Assembly (NCBI RefSeq): GCF_902859895.1
Contig: NZ_CADIKM010000022.1
Coordinates: forward strand, 20,138-84,137
Length of the DNA stretch: 64,000 nucleotides
Reading direction: 5' to 3'
From: Pararobbsia alpina
Lineage (GTDB): Bacteria; Pseudomonadota; Gammaproteobacteria; Burkholderiales; Burkholderiaceae
A program made the position numbers and the translations under genes. This document shows, piece by piece, positions 48,810 to 58,218 of this stretch. The stretch's first letter is position 1; each line of letters begins with the position of its first letter. The notes under the pieces were generated by a model. That model was not told the origin of the DNA, made no database searches, and worked only from the letters and a program-made list of their open reading frames with translations.

Positions 48810-49559
48810 ATGCTGCTCATTCCGGCCATCGATCTGAAAGACGGTCAGTGTGTTCGCTTGAAGCAAGGCGATATGGACCAGGCGACCGTCTTCTCCAAAG
48901 ACCCCGCCGCCATGGCGCGCCACTGGGTTAACCAGGGCGCGCGCCGCCTGCACCTTGTCGACCTGAACGGCGCCTTTGCCGGCAAGCCGAAGAACGAAGC
49001 GGCCATCCGCGCGATCATCGAGGAGGTGGGCGACGAGATCCCCGTGCAGCTCGGCGGTGGTATTCGCGACCTCAATACGATCGAGCGTTATCTCGACGAT
49101 GGCCTGTCGTTCGTGATCATCGGCACCGCCGCGGTCAAGAACCCCGGTTTTCTTCAGGATGCCTGCACGGCGTTCGGGGGGCACATTATCGTCGGCCTCG
49201 ATGCGAAGGACGGCAAGGTCGCGACCGACGGCTGGAGCAAGCTCACGGGCCACGAAGTCATCGACCTCGCGCAGAAGTTCGAGGACTACGGCTGCGAAGC
49301 GATCATCTACACCGATATTGGCCGCGACGGGATGCTCCAGGGCATCAATATCGAAGCGACCGTACGCCTTGCGCAATCGGTCAAGATTCCGGTGATCGCA
49401 TCGGGCGGACTCTCGAAGATCGCCGATATCGATCTGCTCTGCGAAGTCGAGGAACATGGTATCGAGGGCGTGATCTGCGGCCGCGCGATCTATGCGGGCG
49501 AGCTCGATTTCGCCGCCGCGCAGTCGCGTGCGGATGCGCTGCGTGAACCCGGCGCCTGA
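48810..49559 (+). CDS. hisA: Phosphoribosylformimino-AICAR ribotide isomerase HisA
   Basis: 249 residues, (beta/alpha)8 barrel: [42 protein letters not shown] and [12 protein letters not shown]. Start at 48810 gives the standard N-terminus. Confidence 0.97.
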   Translation: MLLIPAIDLKDGQCVRLKQGDMDQATVFSKDPAAMARHWVNQGARRLHLVDLNGAFAGKPKNEAAIRAIIEEVGDEIPVQLGGGIRDLNTIERYLDDGLSFVIIGTAAVKNPGFLQDACTAFGGHIIVGLDAKDGKVATDGWSKLTGHEVIDLAQKFEDYGCEAIIYTDIGRDGMLQGINIEATVRLAQSVKIPVIASGGLSKIADIDLLCEVEEHGIEGVICGRAIYAGELDFAAAQSRADALREPGA

Positions 49560-49684
49560 GCCCCGGAGTTTCCGAGCCCCCGAGTCCCTGAGCTACCGCG
49601 CCCCGTGCCGCCGCCGCAGGCGGCTGAGCCAGGGCAACCGACCGATCAACGCGTGCGTGGACGCACGCGGTTTCCACTGAAATC

Positions 49685-50458
49685 ATGGCTCTCCCCAAAC
49701 GCATCATTCCCTGCCTCGACGTGACCGCCGGGCGCGTCGTCAAGGGCGTCAACTTCGTCGAACTACGCGATGCGGGAGACCCTGTCGAGATTGCCCGCCG
49801 TTACGACGGCGAGGGTGCGGACGAACTGACCTTTCTCGATATCACCGCGACCTCGGACGGCCGTGACCTGATTCTGCCGATCATCGAGGCGGTGGCCTCG
49901 CAGGTGTTCATTCCGCTGACGGTCGGCGGCGGCGTGCGCGTGGTCGAGGACATTCGGCGCCTGCTTAATGCGGGGGCCGACAAAATCAGCATGAATTCGT
50001 CGGCGGTCGCGAATCCGCAACTCGTCGCCGATTCCGCGGCGAAGTACGGATCGCAATGCATCGTCGTCGCCATCGATGCCAAGCGCGTGTCGGCCGAGGG
50101 TGAAGTGCCGCGCTGGGAAGTCTTCACGCATGGCGGGCGCAAGAATACCGGCCTCGACGCGATCGAGTGGGCGCGCAAGGTCGCGGCCCTCGGCGCGGGC
50201 GAGATCCTGCTGACCAGCATGGACCGCGACGGCACCAAGGCCGGCTTCGACCTCGGCCTGACCCGTGCGGTCTCGGACGCGGTGAGCGTGCCGGTGATCG
50301 CATCGGGCGGCGTCGGCACGCTCCAGCATCTCGCCGACGGCGTCACGGATGGCCACGCCGATGCGGTGCTCGCGGCGAGCATCTTTCACTATGGCGAACA
50401 CACGATTCACGCTGCGAAGCAATTCATGGCACAACGCGGCATCGCGGTGAGACTGTAA
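49685..50458 (+). CDS. hisF: Imidazole glycerol phosphate synthase, cyclase subunit HisF
   Basis: 257 residues: [48 protein letters not shown] and [12 protein letters not shown]. It makes the imidazole ring with HisH. The preceding 125-base gap is GC-rich with no gene. Confidence 0.97.
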   Translation: MALPKRIIPCLDVTAGRVVKGVNFVELRDAGDPVEIARRYDGEGADELTFLDITATSDGRDLILPIIEAVASQVFIPLTVGGGVRVVEDIRRLLNAGADKISMNSSAVANPQLVADSAAKYGSQCIVVAIDAKRVSAEGEVPRWEVFTHGGRKNTGLDAIEWARKVAALGAGEILLTSMDRDGTKAGFDLGLTRAVSDAVSVPVIASGGVGTLQHLADGVTDGHADAVLAASIFHYGEHTIHAAKQFMAQRGIAVRL

Positions 50459-50460
50459 TT

Positions 50461-50859
50461 ATGACGACCCATTGGCTCGATAAAGTTCGCTGGGATGCAA
50501 ACGGCCTGGTGCCGGTGATTGCCCAGGAAGTCGGCAGTAACGATGTGCTGATGTTCGCGTGGATGAACCGTGAGGCGCTGCGTCTCACAGTTGAGCACAA
50601 GCGCGCGGTGTATTTTTCGCGTTCGCGCAACAAGCTCTGGTTCAAGGGTGAGGAGTCCGGCCACGTCCAGCATTTGCACGAAATCCGGCTCGATTGTGAC
50701 GAGGATGTCGTGCTGCTCAAGGTCGAGCAGGTGTCCGGTATGGCCTGTCACACGGGCCGCCATGCGTGTTTCTTCCAGAAATTCGAAGGCACGGCCGGCG
50801 ATGGCGAATGGGTGACCGTCGAGCCGGTGTTGCAAGACCCCACCACGATCTACAAATGA
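50461..50859 (+). CDS. hisI: Phosphoribosyl-AMP cyclohydrolase HisI
   Basis: 132 residues, 2 bases after his[32 protein letters not shown] and [12 protein letters not shown] with the zinc-binding Cys/His. Monofunctional; HisE is a separate gene downstream. Confidence 0.97.
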   Translation: MTTHWLDKVRWDANGLVPVIAQEVGSNDVLMFAWMNREALRLTVEHKRAVYFSRSRNKLWFKGEESGHVQHLHEIRLDCDEDVVLLKVEQVSGMACHTGRHACFFQKFEGTAGDGEWVTVEPVLQDPTTIYK

Positions 50860-50927
50860 GCACGAGTACGGATATGCGGACGAACACAAGTACGAACACC
50901 GGTATGAACAGGAGTGCGCAGGCATGA
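50856..50927 (+). CDS. 23-codon overlapping mini-ORF linking hisI and hisE
   Basis: ATG at 50856 overlaps the hisI stop (ATGA) and its TGA at 50925 overlaps the hisE ATG (ATGA). The peptide ([20 protein letters not shown] then AQA) is Thr/Ser/Asn-rich and built from near-repeats of GAACACnnGTAC. It may serve only to relay ribosomes from hisI to hisE. Whether it is translated is unknown. Confidence 0.4.
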   Translation: MSTSTDMRTNTSTNTGMNRSAQA

Positions 50928-51259
50928 GCACCCCCGATTCGCTGCTGAAGCTGGCCGCGGTGCTCGAGAGCCGCAAGGGCGGCGACCCGGCCGCCTCCTA
51001 TGTCGCACGCCTGTTCAGCAAGGGTGACGATGCGATCCTGAAGAAGATTGGCGAGGAAGCGACCGAGGTCGTGATGGCCGCGAAGGACACGCGTCATGGC
51101 GGCGACGCGTCGAAGCTCGTCGGCGAAGTCGCCGACCTGTGGTTTCATAGTCTCGTGCTGCTTGCCCATTTCGACCTCGGTCCTGCGGACGTCATCGCGG
51201 AACTCGAGCGGCGCGAAGGCCTGTCGGGCCTCGAGGAAAAGGCAAGACGCACGCAGTAG
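50924..51259 (+). CDS. hisE: Phosphoribosyl-ATP pyrophosphohydrolase HisE
   Basis: 111 residues. [15 protein letters not shown] and [17 protein letters not shown] are the MazG-like helices with acidic metal ligands. Second step of histidine synthesis. AACAGGAG lies about 10 bases upstream of the ATG. Confidence 0.96.
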   Translation: MSTPDSLLKLAAVLESRKGGDPAASYVARLFSKGDDAILKKIGEEATEVVMAAKDTRHGGDASKLVGEVADLWFHSLVLLAHFDLGPADVIAELERREGLSGLEEKARRTQ

Positions 51260-51295
51260 GCCCGCAACACGCTGTTTTTACGGTGACCGATCCAG

Positions 51296-51658
51296 ATGAG
51301 TGAAGACAACTGCCTGTTCTGCAAAATTGCCTCGGGCGAAATCCCCAGCAAGAAAGTCCATGAGGACGAGGAATTCGTCGCTTTTTACGATATCCGGCCG
51401 GCCGCACCCGTTCATCTGCTCGTGATTCCGCGCCAGCATATTGCGACGCTCTCGGAGGTGACGAAGAAGGATGCGCCGCTGCTTGGTAGAATGCTCATAT
51501 TGGTGGCGAATCTCGCGGAGCAATTGGGCGTAGCCTATACAGGTGGCGAAACCGGTTTCCGGACGGTAATCAATACCGGGCCGGGCGGCGGGCAGGAGGT
51601 CTATCACCTGCACGCCCATATCCTCGCGGGCCCGCGGCCCTGGTCCCGGATGGGCTAG
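51296..51658 (+). CDS. HIT family nucleotide-binding protein (HinT-like)
   Basis: 120 residues. CLFCKIASGEIPSKKVHED at the N-terminus and the histidine triad HLHAHILAG near the C-terminus. Probable purine nucleoside phosphoramidase. It follows hisE by 36 bases and ends the his transcription unit. Confidence 0.94.
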   Translation: MSEDNCLFCKIASGEIPSKKVHEDEEFVAFYDIRPAAPVHLLVIPRQHIATLSEVTKKDAPLLGRMLILVANLAEQLGVAYTGGETGFRTVINTGPGGGQEVYHLHAHILAGPRPWSRMG

Positions 51659-51848
51659 GGCCTGCGGCAGCTGAGAGAGTCGCCAGGCGGGACTTGAGCG
51701 GGAAAGGCGCTGAGGGTCGTAAGAGCGGTTGACATGCCAATGATGTATCTTCGGGGTAGAAAGACTTTGCCTGGGATTTTTGGCCGCGGACCATGCACGA
51801 TGGATCAAACCGTGGCGTGACCGCGGTTTTCAGTAAGGGGAGAAGGAA

Positions 51849-52088
51849 ATGGGCTCATTTAGCATTTGGCACTGGTTGATCGTGTTGTTGATCGTCGCGC
51901 TGGTGTTCGGTACCAAGAAGCTGCGCAATATCGGTACTGACCTTGGCGGTGCCGTGAAGGGCTTCAAGGATGGCATGAAGGAAGCCGAGGACGGTGCGGC
52001 CGCCACGGAGCGCAACAAGGAACTGCCGCGTGAAACGACGATCGACGTCGACGCGAAAGAGCGCGCCAAAGCGCAAGACCTTCGTTGA
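51849..52088 (+). CDS. tatA: Sec-independent translocase subunit TatA
   Basis: 79 residues: a short N-terminal membrane helix ([17 protein letters not shown]) followed by [20 protein letters not shown], the TatA amphipathic helix, then a charged tail. A TTGACA at 51729-51734 upstream could be a -35 element but no convincing -10 follows. Confidence 0.96.
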   Translation: MGSFSIWHWLIVLLIVALVFGTKKLRNIGTDLGGAVKGFKDGMKEAEDGAAATERNKELPRETTIDVDAKERAKAQDLR

Positions 52089-52108
52089 CCGTCGGCTAGT
52101 CTTCATCG

Positions 52109-52642
52109 ATGCTCGATCTCGGTCTTTCCAAGATGGCCCTGATTGGGGTGGTCGCGCTTGTCGTGATCGGCCCCGAACGGTTGCCAGGCGTTGCACGGCT
52201 CGCAGGGACGCTGCTCGGCCGCGCGCAGCGTTATATCAATGACGTGAAGACGGAAGTCACGCGCGAGATGGAGCTCGACGAACTCAAGAAGATGAAGAAA
52301 GGGTTCGAGGATGCCGCGCACAACGTCGAGAACACCATTCACGACACGGTCCGCGAGCAGCAGGCGAGCCTGACCGATGCGTGGACCGAGGGTGAGCACG
52401 TAACGCCCGGTGCCGACGACGTCGATATTACCGGGACATCGGTGTTTGAAGGCTTCGGCGGCGGCTCGCGCTACGGTGCCGGTGCGCCCGCGCCGATGCG
52501 CAAGAACTGGCGTATCAAGCAGACGGCGATGCCGGACTGGTACAAGCGTGCGAGCAGCACGCGCACCCGCGTGCAGTCGGGCGCGGCGCGCGTCGCGCGG
52601 CATACACCAGCCAACCTGCGGCGGCCCAGGCGTTTTCTCTAA
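52109..52642 (+). CDS. tatB: Sec-independent translocase subunit TatB
   Basis: 177 residues: MLDLGLSKMALIGVVALVVI and GPERLPGVARLAGTLLGRAQ at the N-terminus, then a long charged helix and a Pro/Arg-rich tail. It is the twin-arginine receptor partner of TatC; MsrP and the Rieske protein in this window are probable substrates. Confidence 0.95.
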   Translation: MLDLGLSKMALIGVVALVVIGPERLPGVARLAGTLLGRAQRYINDVKTEVTREMELDELKKMKKGFEDAAHNVENTIHDTVREQQASLTDAWTEGEHVTPGADDVDITGTSVFEGFGGGSRYGAGAPAPMRKNWRIKQTAMPDWYKRASSTRTRVQSGAARVARHTPANLRRPRRFL

Positions 52643-52832
52643 TCCTGGAGCCTCTGCCGGTACGACATTGCCAGCGCCCTATTGTCCGCACCTCATTTTC
52701 AGCTTCCCATTGCCCGCATTCCGATGCCCGCCCATGCCCGACTGCCTGACGAGCCGCACCGTTGCTCAACCCCCGCGCGAGTGGCGGCAGGGGCGGCCAC
52801 CCCCGCATAACCGATATCTGTGAAGAGCTAGC

Positions 52833-53627
52833 GTGAGCGCACCCCCACCCAATAAAAGCGAGGGCGACGGCCAGTCCGAAGAGACATTCATGTCGCACCT
52901 CGTCGAACTGCGCAACCGGATCATGCGCGCAGGCATCGCCGTGATCGTGGTGTTCATCAGCCTCGTCTATTGGGCGCCGAACATCTTCCATCTGCTTGCG
53001 CGGCCGCTGCTGCAGAATCTGCCCAAGGACGGCAAGATGATCGTGACGGATGTCACGGGCTCGTTCTTCGTGCCGATGAAGGTGACGATGATGGTCGCGT
53101 TCGTGATCGCGCTGCCTGTCGTGCTCTACCAGATTTGGGCATTCATCGCGCCGGGCCTCTACATGCACGAGAAAAAGCTCGTGGTGCCGCTCGTGAGCAG
53201 CAGCTATATCCTGTTCCTGTTCGGCATGGCGTTCGCGTACTTCGTCGTGTTTCCGACCATCTTCCGCGTGATGGCCCACTATAACGCGCCACTCGGGGCG
53301 GAGATGTCGACTGACATCGACAATTACCTGAGTTTTGCGCTGACGATGTTCCTGTGTTTCGGGATTACCTTCGAGGTGCCGATCGTCGTCGTGCTGTTGG
53401 TCCGCATGGGCGTGCTGACGATCGCGAAGCTCAAGCAGATCCGCCCCTACGTGGTGGTCGGCGCCTTTATCGTCTCGGCCGTCGTGACGCCGCCGGACGT
53501 GCTGTCCCAGCTCATCCTCGCCGTACCGCTGATGATTCTCTATGAATTGGGCATCATTGCGGCCCGTCTGATCGTCGGCAAGGACAAGCCGAAAATCGTC
53601 GAGGCGGACAGTATCGATCCATCGTGA
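52833..53627 (+). CDS. tatC: Sec-independent translocase subunit TatC
   Basis: 264 residues, GTG start, six membrane helices; TFMSHLVELRNRIMRAGIAV and FGITFEVPIVVVLLVRMG are TatC motifs. It recognises twin-arginine signals. It is 190 bases after tatB; the gap has no gene. Confidence 0.96.
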   Translation: MSAPPPNKSEGDGQSEETFMSHLVELRNRIMRAGIAVIVVFISLVYWAPNIFHLLARPLLQNLPKDGKMIVTDVTGSFFVPMKVTMMVAFVIALPVVLYQIWAFIAPGLYMHEKKLVVPLVSSSYILFLFGMAFAYFVVFPTIFRVMAHYNAPLGAEMSTDIDNYLSFALTMFLCFGITFEVPIVVVLLVRMGVLTIAKLKQIRPYVVVGAFIVSAVVTPPDVLSQLILAVPLMILYELGIIAARLIVGKDKPKIVEADSIDPS

Positions 53628-53661
53628 TCCGGCTGGCCCGCGGGTCTCGCGGGCCGGCAGT

Positions 53662-54942
53662 CTATTCGCCCGAGCCGCCGCCGTCGTTACCGCTGCCGCC
53701 ATCACCATTGCCATCACTGCCATCGCCGCTATCGCCGCCCTCGTCGCTCGGCAGGGCGCGTTTCGGCGGCGGTGGCCGCTTGCCAATCACGAGCGCGACA
53801 TCGAGCGGTTTGTTCTTGCGGATCAGGTGCACCTGCGCACTCGTGCCCGGCTTGAGTTGGGCGATGACGTTGAGCAGATTCGTCGTGTCGTCGATCTTCT
53901 GGTCGCCCACGCCGATCAGGATGTCGCCGGGCTTGATGCCAGCCTGGTCGGCGGGGCCGCCCTGGAGCACGCCCGCGACGATCGCGCCGCTCTTCTGCGA
54001 GAGGCCGAACGATTCCGAGATGTCGGGCGTTACGTCCTGCGGCTCGACGCCGATCCACCCTCGTGTGACCGTGCCCGTCTCGATGATGCTTTGGAGCACC
54101 GATCGGGCGATCGAAACCGGAATCGCGAAGCCAATCCCGAGCGACCCGCCACTGCGTGAATAGATCGCCGTATTGATGCCGAGCAGGTTGCCGTGCACAT
54201 CGACCAGCGCACCGCCCGAATTGCCCGGATTGATCGCCGCATCGGTCTGTATGAAGTTCTCGAAGGTATTGATGCCGAGGTGATTGCGGCCCAGTGCCGA
54301 GATGATCCCCATCGTCACTGTCTGGCCGACCCCGAAGGGGTTGCCGATCGCGAGCACGACATCGCCGACGCGCGTGGAGTCCATCCGGCCGAGCGTGATG
54401 GTCGGCAGGTTCGAGAGGTTGATCTTGAGGACCGCAAGGTCTGTTTCCGGGTCGGTGCCGATGACCTTCGCATCGGTCTTGCGGCCGTCGGCGAGCGCGA
54501 TCTCGATTTCGTCAGCGCCGTCGACGACATGCTGGTTCGTTAGAATGTAGCCGTCTTCACTGACGATCACACCGGAGCCGAGATTGGAGGCCGCATGCGG
54601 AGCCGGCTTGTTCGGCACGTTGCCTTCCCCGAAGAAATAGCGGAACAGCGGGTCGTTCATGCGCGGATCGCGCGAGCCGGGCGCGCCCGCCTTGCTCGAG
54701 AACACGTTGACGACCGCTGGCATCGCTTTTTGCGCGCCATCCGCGAACGAATCCGGCGTATTGTCCGTCCGCCCCGTCAAAGCGGGTGCGACCTCTTGCA
54801 GCGCGACGATCGGCGCGGCAAGCTGGCGTCCGAACTGACCTTGCCGCTGCAGCCACTGGGGCTTCAGCGTGACGATGATGAACACCATCGCCAAGAGCAC
54901 TGTCACCGCTTGTGCAAACAGCAGCCAGAAGCGTCGAAGCAT
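53662..54942 (-). CDS. DegS-like periplasmic serine protease (HtrA family, one PDZ domain)
   Basis: 426 residues. An N-terminal signal anchor (LLFAQAVTVLLAMVFIIVTL), a trypsin-like domain with His in ILTNQHVVDGADE, Asp in PETDLAVLKI and Ser in NPGNSGGALVD, then one PDZ domain (about 305-390, GIKPGDILIGVGDQKIDD). A single PDZ and uncleaved anchor suggest a DegS-type role in envelope stress signalling, though MucD/DegP-like roles cannot be excluded. The tail is Gly/Asp/Ser-rich. Confidence 0.92.
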   Translation of the reverse strand: MLRRFWLLFAQAVTVLLAMVFIIVTLKPQWLQRQGQFGRQLAAPIVALQEVAPALTGRTDNTPDSFADGAQKAMPAVVNVFSSKAGAPGSRDPRMNDPLFRYFFGEGNVPNKPAPHAASNLGSGVIVSEDGYILTNQHVVDGADEIEIALADGRKTDAKVIGTDPETDLAVLKINLSNLPTITLGRMDSTRVGDVVLAIGNPFGVGQTVTMGIISALGRNHLGINTFENFIQTDAAINPGNSGGALVDVHGNLLGINTAIYSRSGGSLGIGFAIPVSIARSVLQSIIETGTVTRGWIGVEPQDVTPDISESFGLSQKSGAIVAGVLQGGPADQAGIKPGDILIGVGDQKIDDTTNLLNVIAQLKPGTSAQVHLIRKNKPLDVALVIGKRPPPPKRALPSDEGGDSGDGSDGNGDGGSGNDGGGSGE

Positions 54943-55349
54943 AGAAAGATCAGGGGCTTATAGATGGACCGGATTGATATGGAATTGTATCTGAACAACC
55001 TTCTGCAAGCCCCGCGCTTTCACCGAGCCGACGACCCACCTCGCGCGAATCGGGCTTTGCCTGCATCGCGGCCGGGCATGACGCGAACCGAGCGATACAG
55101 CGTGCAGGCCGCCGATGTGCATCTCGAAGATGACGTCGGCACCTCTGTGTAATGATGACGAACGCAGTTCGATGGGGCAAAAAAAGCCTTTTCCGATCAA
55201 AGGTTTGCTCTTTTTCTTGTGAAGCACATTGCGAATACGACGGTCTAAATTGTCTTTTGTCAATGCTTGTAAGCGCCGCCTTCAAGCTTTTACCCCCGTC
55301 GCTATAATCTACCGTTGACGGAAAATCCAACCTAGAAGTGGGGCGTGTG
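54943..55349. other. Divergent intergenic region between the HtrA gene and petA
   Basis: 407 bases. A 62-codon open frame (54964-55152, +) has no ribosome site or recognised motif. The AT-rich stretch 55180-55310 should hold the petABC promoter. Confidence 0.5.
55303..55308 (+). promoter_or_regulatory. Probable -10 box of the petABC operon
   Basis: TATAAT 42 bases upstream of the petA ATG, with TTCAAG 16 bases further upstream as a weak -35 (3 of 6 match). Confidence 0.45.
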
Positions 55350-55970
55350 ATGCGAGACAACGAGAATGGTCGCGTCGACAATGGCCGCCGTACCTGGCTG
55401 ATTGCGACGTCGGTTGCAGGAGGAGTCGGAGGCGTAGCAACACTGGTTCCATTCGTCGGTTCATTCGCACCGTCGGAGAAAGCCAAGGCGGCCGGGGCCC
55501 CAATCGAGGCGGATATCAGTAATCTCAAGCCAGGTGAAATGATGACTGTCGCCTGGCGCGGCAAGCCGGTCTGGATCCTCAACCGGACCGATGCAATGCT
55601 CGCGGACGTCGTCAAGGCCGATCCCGAACTGGCCGATCCGCATACGACCAACCCGTTTTCCATGCCCTTGCCCGAGTACTGCAACAATGAGTACCGGTCC
55701 CGCGCCGACCGTAAGAACATTCTCGTGCTCGTCGGCATCTGTACCCACCTCGGTTGCTCGCCGAGCCCGCGCTTCACGCCTGGGCCTCAACCCAACCTGC
55801 CCAGCGATTGGCCCGGCGGCTGGCTGTGCCCCTGCCACGGTTCGACCTTCGATCTTGCCGGCCGCGTGTTCAAGAACAAGCCCGCGCCGCAGAACCTCGA
55901 CGTACCGCCGTACATGTTCGTCAATGCGACCACGCTCGTGATCGGCAAAGACGAAAAAGGGGAGGCGTAA
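55350..55970 (+). CDS. petA: Ubiquinol-cytochrome c reductase, Rieske iron-sulfur subunit
   Basis: 206 residues. N-terminal twin-arginine anchor (NGRRTWLIATSVAGGVGG), then the Rieske cluster motifs CTHLGCSP and CPCHGSTFD. It oxidises ubiquinol in the bc1 complex. The ATG at 55350 gives the conserved MRDNENGRVDNGRRTW start. Confidence 0.97.
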   Translation: MRDNENGRVDNGRRTWLIATSVAGGVGGVATLVPFVGSFAPSEKAKAAGAPIEADISNLKPGEMMTVAWRGKPVWILNRTDAMLADVVKADPELADPHTTNPFSMPLPEYCNNEYRSRADRKNILVLVGICTHLGCSPSPRFTPGPQPNLPSDWPGGWLCPCHGSTFDLAGRVFKNKPAPQNLDVPPYMFVNATTLVIGKDEKGEA

Positions 55971-55972
55971 TC

Positions 55973-57355
55973 ATGGCCGCAGAGAAGGAAGTCGACACCA
56001 CCGGCCTGCTCGGCTGGATCGATCGCCGTTTTCCACTGAGCTCGCTCTGGAAAGCCCACCTTTCCGAGTATTACGCGCCGAAGAACTTCAACTTCTGGTA
56101 CTTCTTCGGGTCGCTTGCGCTGCTCGTGCTCGTGCTGCAGATCGTCACGGGCATTTTCCTCGTCATGAACTACAAGCCCGATGCGACCCTCGCGTTCGCC
56201 TCGGTCGAGTACATCATGCGCGACGTGCCCTGGGGCTGGCTGATCCGCTATCTCCATTCGACCGGCGCGTCGATGTTCTTCGTCGTAGTCTACCTCCACA
56301 TGTTCCGCGGTCTGCTCTACGGCTCGTACCGCAAACCGCGCGAACTGGTCTGGGTGTTCGGCTGCTTGATCTTCCTTTCCCTGATGGCCGAAGCGTTCTT
56401 CGGCTATTTGCTGCCCTGGGGCCAGATGTCGTACTGGGGCGCGCAGGTGATCGTCAACCTGTTCTCGGCCATTCCCTTCATCGGCCCGGACCTGTCGCTG
56501 TGGATTCGCGGCGACTACGTGGTGAGCGACGTCACGCTGAACCGCTTCTTCGCGTTCCACGTCATTGCGATTCCGCTCGTGTTGCTGGCCCTCGTCGTCG
56601 CGCACATCATGGCCCTGCACGAAGTGGGTTCGAACAATCCCGACGGTATCGAGATCAAGGAGACCAAGGATGCGAATGGCCGGCCGCTCGACGGCATTCC
56701 CTTCCATCCCTATTACTCGGTGCACGATTTCATGGGCGTCTCGGTGTTCCTCTTCATTTTCTGCGCGATCGTGTTTTTCGCGCCGGAAATGGGTGGCTAC
56801 TTCCTCGAAGCCAATAACTTCGTTCCGGCCGATTCGCTGAAGACGCCGCCCGAAATCGCGCCGGTCTGGTACTTCACCGCGTTTTACGCGATGCTTCGCG
56901 CGGTGACCGACTACTTCAAGATCGTGTTCGAGGTGATCGCGGGGCTGCTTGGCCTGCTGGGCCTGATCAAGGCCCGGACGATCAAGTGGAAGATCGGCAG
57001 CGTAGTCATCGCCGCGATCGTGATCGCCGTGATGCTCACGACCCAGGCCAAATTCTGGGGCGTACTCGTGATGGGCGGCGCCGTCGTGACCCTGTTTTTC
57101 CTGCCTTGGCTCGATCAGAGTCCGGTCAAGTCGATCCGCTACCGGCCGCTGTTCCACAAGGTCTTCTACGGCATTTTCGTGATCGTGTTCCTGACGCTGG
57201 CTTTCCTCGGGACCAAACCGCCGACTCCCGCGGGGACGCTGATTGCGCAGATCGGCACCCTGCTGTACTTCGGATTCTTCTGGGGCATGCCTTTCTGGAC
57301 CCGGCTCGGCACTTTCAAGCCCGTGCCGGACCGCGTGACTTTCAAACCTCACTGA
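55973..57355 (+). CDS. petB: Cytochrome b of the bc1 complex
   Basis: 460 residues, 2 bases after petA. Haem-ligand histidines in WLIRYLHSTGASMFF and FFAFHVIAIPLVLLALVVAH; LLPWGQMSYWGAQVI and the PEWY-type site, here PVWY in PEIAPVWYFTAFYA (a Pro-Val-Trp-Tyr variant). Full-length, about eight to nine membrane helices. Confidence 0.97.
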   Translation: MAAEKEVDTTGLLGWIDRRFPLSSLWKAHLSEYYAPKNFNFWYFFGSLALLVLVLQIVTGIFLVMNYKPDATLAFASVEYIMRDVPWGWLIRYLHSTGASMFFVVVYLHMFRGLLYGSYRKPRELVWVFGCLIFLSLMAEAFFGYLLPWGQMSYWGAQVIVNLFSAIPFIGPDLSLWIRGDYVVSDVTLNRFFAFHVIAIPLVLLALVVAHIMALHEVGSNNPDGIEIKETKDANGRPLDGIPFHPYYSVHDFMGVSVFLFIFCAIVFFAPEMGGYFLEANNFVPADSLKTPPEIAPVWYFTAFYAMLRAVTDYFKIVFEVIAGLLGLLGLIKARTIKWKIGSVVIAAIVIAVMLTTQAKFWGVLVMGGAVVTLFFLPWLDQSPVKSIRYRPLFHKVFYGIFVIVFLTLAFLGTKPPTPAGTLIAQIGTLLYFGFFWGMPFWTRLGTFKPVPDRVTFKPH

Positions 57356-57380
57356 ACGCCAGCCAAACAGGGACATCCGA

Positions 57381-58124
57381 ATGAAAAAGCTTCTTTCGAT
57401 CCTTGCGATGCTCGGCGCCACTCTGCTGGGCACGCAAGTCATGGCCGAAGAGGGTGTGCACCTCGACGCGGCACCGAACCGCACCGCCGATCTCGTGTCG
57501 CTGCAGCGCGGCGCGCGGCTTTTCGTCAACTATTGCCTCAATTGTCATAGCGCCAGCGAGATGCGGTACACGCGTCTGCACGATATCGGACTGACCGATC
57601 AGGAAATTGAGGATAATTTGCTCTTTGCGACAAACAAGGTCGGTAATCCGATGACCGTCGCGATGCGGCCCGCCGACGCGAAAGAATGGTTCGGCGTCGC
57701 GCCGCCGGATCTCAGCGTCGAGGCCCGCGCGCGGGGCGCAGACTGGATCTACACTTACCTGCGCACTTTCTACAAGGACGACAGCCGGCCGACCGGGTGG
57801 AACAACGCGGTGTTCCCGAATGTCGGGATGCCGCACGTGCTTTGGCAGCTGCAAGGCGTGCGAACCGCGAAATTCGAGGATTCCACCGACGAAAGTGGGG
57901 AGGTTGAACACCGAATTATTGGATTTCAGCAAGTCACTCCCGGTACTATGTCGGCCAACGACTATGACGATGCGGTTGCCGACCTCACCTCGTACCTGGT
58001 CTGGATGGGGGAACCCGCGGCCAAGGAGCGCAAGCAGCTTGGCGCGTGGGTCTTGCTGTTCTTGGGCTTGCTGAGCTTTTTCGCCTGGCGATTGAACGCC
58101 GCCTATTGGAAAGACATCAAATAG
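57381..58124 (+). CDS. petC: Cytochrome c1
   Basis: 247 residues. Signal peptide (MKKLLSILAMLGATLLGTQV then MAEEG), haem motif CLNCH at about residues 53-57 followed by SASEMRYTRL, and a C-terminal membrane anchor (GAWVLLFLGLLSFFAWRLN). Its haem attachment would depend on the Ccs proteins at the start of the window. Confidence 0.97.
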   Translation: MKKLLSILAMLGATLLGTQVMAEEGVHLDAAPNRTADLVSLQRGARLFVNYCLNCHSASEMRYTRLHDIGLTDQEIEDNLLFATNKVGNPMTVAMRPADAKEWFGVAPPDLSVEARARGADWIYTYLRTFYKDDSRPTGWNNAVFPNVGMPHVLWQLQGVRTAKFEDSTDESGEVEHRIIGFQQVTPGTMSANDYDDAVADLTSYLVWMGEPAAKERKQLGAWVLLFLGLLSFFAWRLNAAYWKDIK

Positions 58125-58144
58125 GGCTGCATTGATTTGATGTG

Positions 58145-58205
58145 GGGCTAGCGAAAAGGGGCGCGCCGGGAGTGCGTTCCGCATCGCTAGCCCTTTGGCT
58201 TTTTG
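58145..58205 (+). terminator. Long hairpin between petC and sspA
   Basis: GGGCTAGCGA (58145-58154) pairs perfectly with TCGCTAGCCC (58184-58193), followed by TTTGGCTTTTT. The 29-base loop is GC-rich. It is 20 bases after petC and ends 14 bases before sspA, so it could terminate petABC or attenuate read-through into sspA. Confidence 0.65.
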
Positions 58206-58218
58206 AGGAAACTAAAAA

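Noticed and set aside
55180..55225. Minus-strand hairpin with T-run upstream of petA
   Set aside because: AAACCTTT/AAAGGCTT pairing has a mismatch and there is no gene upstream on that strand for it to terminate.
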